Assembly (NCBI GenBank): GCA_902778325.1
Contig: CACYWZ010000001.1
Coordinates: forward strand, 1 to 64,000
DNA from: an uncultured Spirochaetaceae bacterium
Lineage (GTDB): Bacteria > Spirochaetota > Spirochaetia > Treponematales > Treponemataceae
Length of the DNA: 64,000 bases
Direction of reading: 5' to 3'
In this document: positions 62,415 to 64,000 of the stretch, piece by piece
How the letters are laid out: each line of letters starts with the position of its first letter
How positions within the stretch are numbered: the stretch's first letter is position 1
Translations under genes and position numbers: made by a program
Notes under the pieces: generated by a model
Databases searched by the model: none
The model's input: only the letters and a program-made list of their open reading frames with translations
Told to the model about the DNA's origin: nothing

Positions 62415-64000
62415 TTACTCTATGTTCTCGCGGCTCCAGCTAGAAGCCTTGAATATGCTGTCTTTTACCCGCCACCACTGGTCTTTTCTGACGGGATAGA
62501 CATAATCGCCTTTCATAAGCCAAGCTTGATGCACATCACTTGCAGAAATCACGACACCGTCTTTTTTGATGTCGCTTGTATCAAGCGGAATGGCTTTGTT
62601 TGTAAACGGATTCACAGGATTTTCTATAATACCATTTAGTGCAAGACTTGGAACATCGCCATTTGTCATAAAAGTCATATCTTCTTTTAGAGAACCTGTT
62701 GCTCCAAAATCTTTCATCATCAAAAGCGGGTGAAAATGTCCGCGTCCTGTATATTTGTCACCTGCAATCTGGTCATCAAGCGCACTATCGACTTCAATGC
62801 AATCTTCCGTTGTGGCGCGGCTGTGGTCTGCAACAAAGATAATGCGGGTGTTGTCATAAACACCGTTTGCTTTGAGATACTTTATCCAAGTAGCAAGTCG
62901 CTTAAATGCAGCCATATTCGTGTGATATGCTTCATTGTCCTTGAACTTTGATGTGCCATAATCAGTTATTTTCTCTGACGGCTTATAATCTGGCGCTTGC
63001 ATAAAAATGCTTGAGTGCGTAAGTTCGTTCACCATACAAACATACGAGCCTGTTTTTGAATCATTAAAATCAGTGAGTTCTGTCAAGAAATCAAGAGGTG
63101 CATAGTTGTTTATGACGTTCGTGTAAGAAGTCGTCGTATCATTTGAGTTCCAATACTTGCCCTTTTGATAGATTATTTCACGCAATATAACAGGACTTTC
63201 GCGGAAAATACTGAAAATAAAAAGATTGTGCTTCAATAAATCATCTGTATTATTCAGACTGTTAGCGCCAGAATGGGCTTTATACCACGCCGTTGAATAT
63301 TTTCCAATCGTTTGGTAGCCCTCGATTTTGGCGTAATTATCAGTTATTGATAAATCTGCATATGCTGAATAATTCGCCCAAGACGGGTCAGTAATCACGG
63401 CATTGAAATCGCCCTGCTCAGTGAAAATGCGTGGCAAAAGCAAAAGAGCCTCGTTTGTTTTTTTGTACAAAAGCTCGTCTTTACGCTTATTCATTTCAAG
63501 TGGTGCGTATTCGTAACCACCATAAACAAGAGGTGCGCCCATAAGTGTGTGTCCATTGAATGAGACTGTGTTCGGATAGAATGTGAAGCCTGAAAAAACA
63601 TCATCAAAACTCTTGTCTTCGCTAAACATTTCTTCAACGAACTGGCTTTCTGAGCGGTCAAGCATAAAGACAACAACGTTTTTCGCGTTCTTTGAAAGAT
63701 GGAAAATCGGTTCGATCTCAACTTCATTCAAACTGCCTGTTGCCACAAACGCCTTGTATTCGCGCTTAATTGTCGCAGTGTTTGAAAATGCCAAGCCGAC
63801 CATCGCAAGCGAAATTACAAAATATGAATAGATGAAAATCTTTCCCTGCAATTTTGAAATTGTAAGCGCAACAAAAACAAAAGCAAGGGCAAGCACAAAC
63901 AGATTTATGAATGAAACTGCTGAAACAGTCTTGAAATCAACTGCGTTCAAGAACGTTAGTGATGTTGAAATATCGCCATAGCCCAGCATAAAGACGAATG
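62415..64000 (-). CDS. LTA synthase/sulfatase-like membrane protein, 5' end outside the window
   Basis: The frame is open through the window end; at least 527 residues are visible. Two or more TM segments near the start of the visible part (VSFINLFVLALAFVFVALTI, IFIYSYFVISLAMVGLAF), then an alkaline-phosphatase-superfamily domain: NVVVFMLDRSESQFVEEMF (metal Asp; the nucleophile appears as TVSFNGHTLMGAP), IIFVADHSRATTED and GRGHFHPLLMMKDFG. Such proteins move glycerol phosphate or similar groups onto surface polymers, or remove them. First visible gene of the polymer cluster. Confidence 0.82.
   Translation of the reverse strand, partial: FVFMLGYGDISTSLTFLNAVDFKTVSAVSFINLFVLALAFVFVALTISKLQGKIFIYSYFVISLAMVGLAFSNTATIKREYKAFVATGSLNEVEIEPIFHLSKNAKNVVVFMLDRSESQFVEEMFSEDKSFDDVFSGFTFYPNTVSFNGHTLMGAPLVYGGYEYAPLEMNKRKDELLYKKTNEALLLLPRIFTEQGDFNAVITDPSWANYSAYADLSITDNYAKIEGYQTIGKYSTAWYKAHSGANSLNNTDDLLKHNLFIFSIFRESPVILREIIYQKGKYWNSNDTTTSYTNVINNYAPLDFLTELTDFNDSKTGSYVCMVNELTHSSIFMQAPDYKPSEKITDYGTSKFKDNEAYHTNMAAFKRLATWIKYLKANGVYDNTRIIFVADHSRATTEDCIEVDSALDDQIAGDKYTGRGHFHPLLMMKDFGATGSLKEDMTFMTNGDVPSLALNGIIENPVNPFTNKAIPLDTSDIKKDGVVISASDVHQAWLMKGDYVYPVRKDQWWRVKDSIFKASSWSRENIE

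Overview
The window looks like the chromosome of a low- to mid-GC host-associated spirochaete, most likely a Treponema from gut, rumen or mouth. This is inferred from gene content: a CUT1 sugar-ABC/GH43 locus, an MCP, HD-GYP, PurO-type IMP cyclohydrolase, RpoN, BspA-like LRR and a LicC/TagB/LTA-synthase-like surface polymer cluster. Nothing here proves the genus. The backbone right of about 37 kb has different base and codon use from the AT-rich accessory blocks on the left.

Region 1 (1-5.7 kb, all minus): start of upp, then a sugar operon read right to left (lipoprotein binding protein, two permeases, GH43 beta-xylosidase/arabinofuranosidase, truncated LacI regulator). It starts from a consensus promoter with a LacI-type palindrome over the start site. 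Five 14-bp palindromes at an exact 23-bp period lie between the second permease and GH43.

Region 2 (5.9-22.55 kb): an integrative mobilizable element inserted in the 3' end of an initiator tRNA-Met gene. A 59-bp direct repeat (56/59 identical) of the tRNA 3' end plus its terminator bounds it at 5923-5981 and 22494-22552. Next to the right repeat lie a tyrosine integrase, an excisionase-like protein, a ParB-domain protein and a MobV relaxase. The cargo is a complete Pho regulon: phoB-phoR, an Na/Pi symporter, alkaline phosphatase, pstS-pstC-pstA-pstB-phoU and a YibE/F-family membrane protein. Every transcription unit has Pho-box direct repeats (TTTACA-N5-TTAACA, 11-bp period). pstB has an in-frame TGA, and pstA and pstB carry in-frame GC-rich insertions. 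PstS has its two halves in swapped order.

Region 3 (22.7-36.7 kb): a partly decayed defence island. It holds a type I restriction-modification locus (hsdM frameshifted, hsdS, hsdR) with a Bro-N protein, an RloC-like anticodon nuclease (zinc hook and R-E-H triad) and a broken RhuM gene. A broken McrB-like gene, a DRB0094-type RNA ligase, an XRE regulator, and fragments of a second hsdM and of a small antitoxin-like gene follow.

Region 4 (36.7-64 kb): chromosomal genes, namely a secreted HAD phosphatase, prmC, leuS, an HD-GYP protein, LRR protein, IMP cyclohydrolase, DUF1015, rpoN, a large ankyrin-like protein, an MBL/beta-CASP protein, an MCP, and a surface-polymer cluster (GNAT, TagB-like transferase, nucleotidyltransferase-aminotransferase fusion, LTA-synthase-like protein cut by the window end). 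Among them is a two-gene operon of a 76-aa protein and a prokaryotic viperin, an antiviral radical SAM enzyme. Three unrelated tandem arrays with a shared period of about 40-42 bp fill intergenic gaps at 36.9, 43.5 and 56.1 kb.
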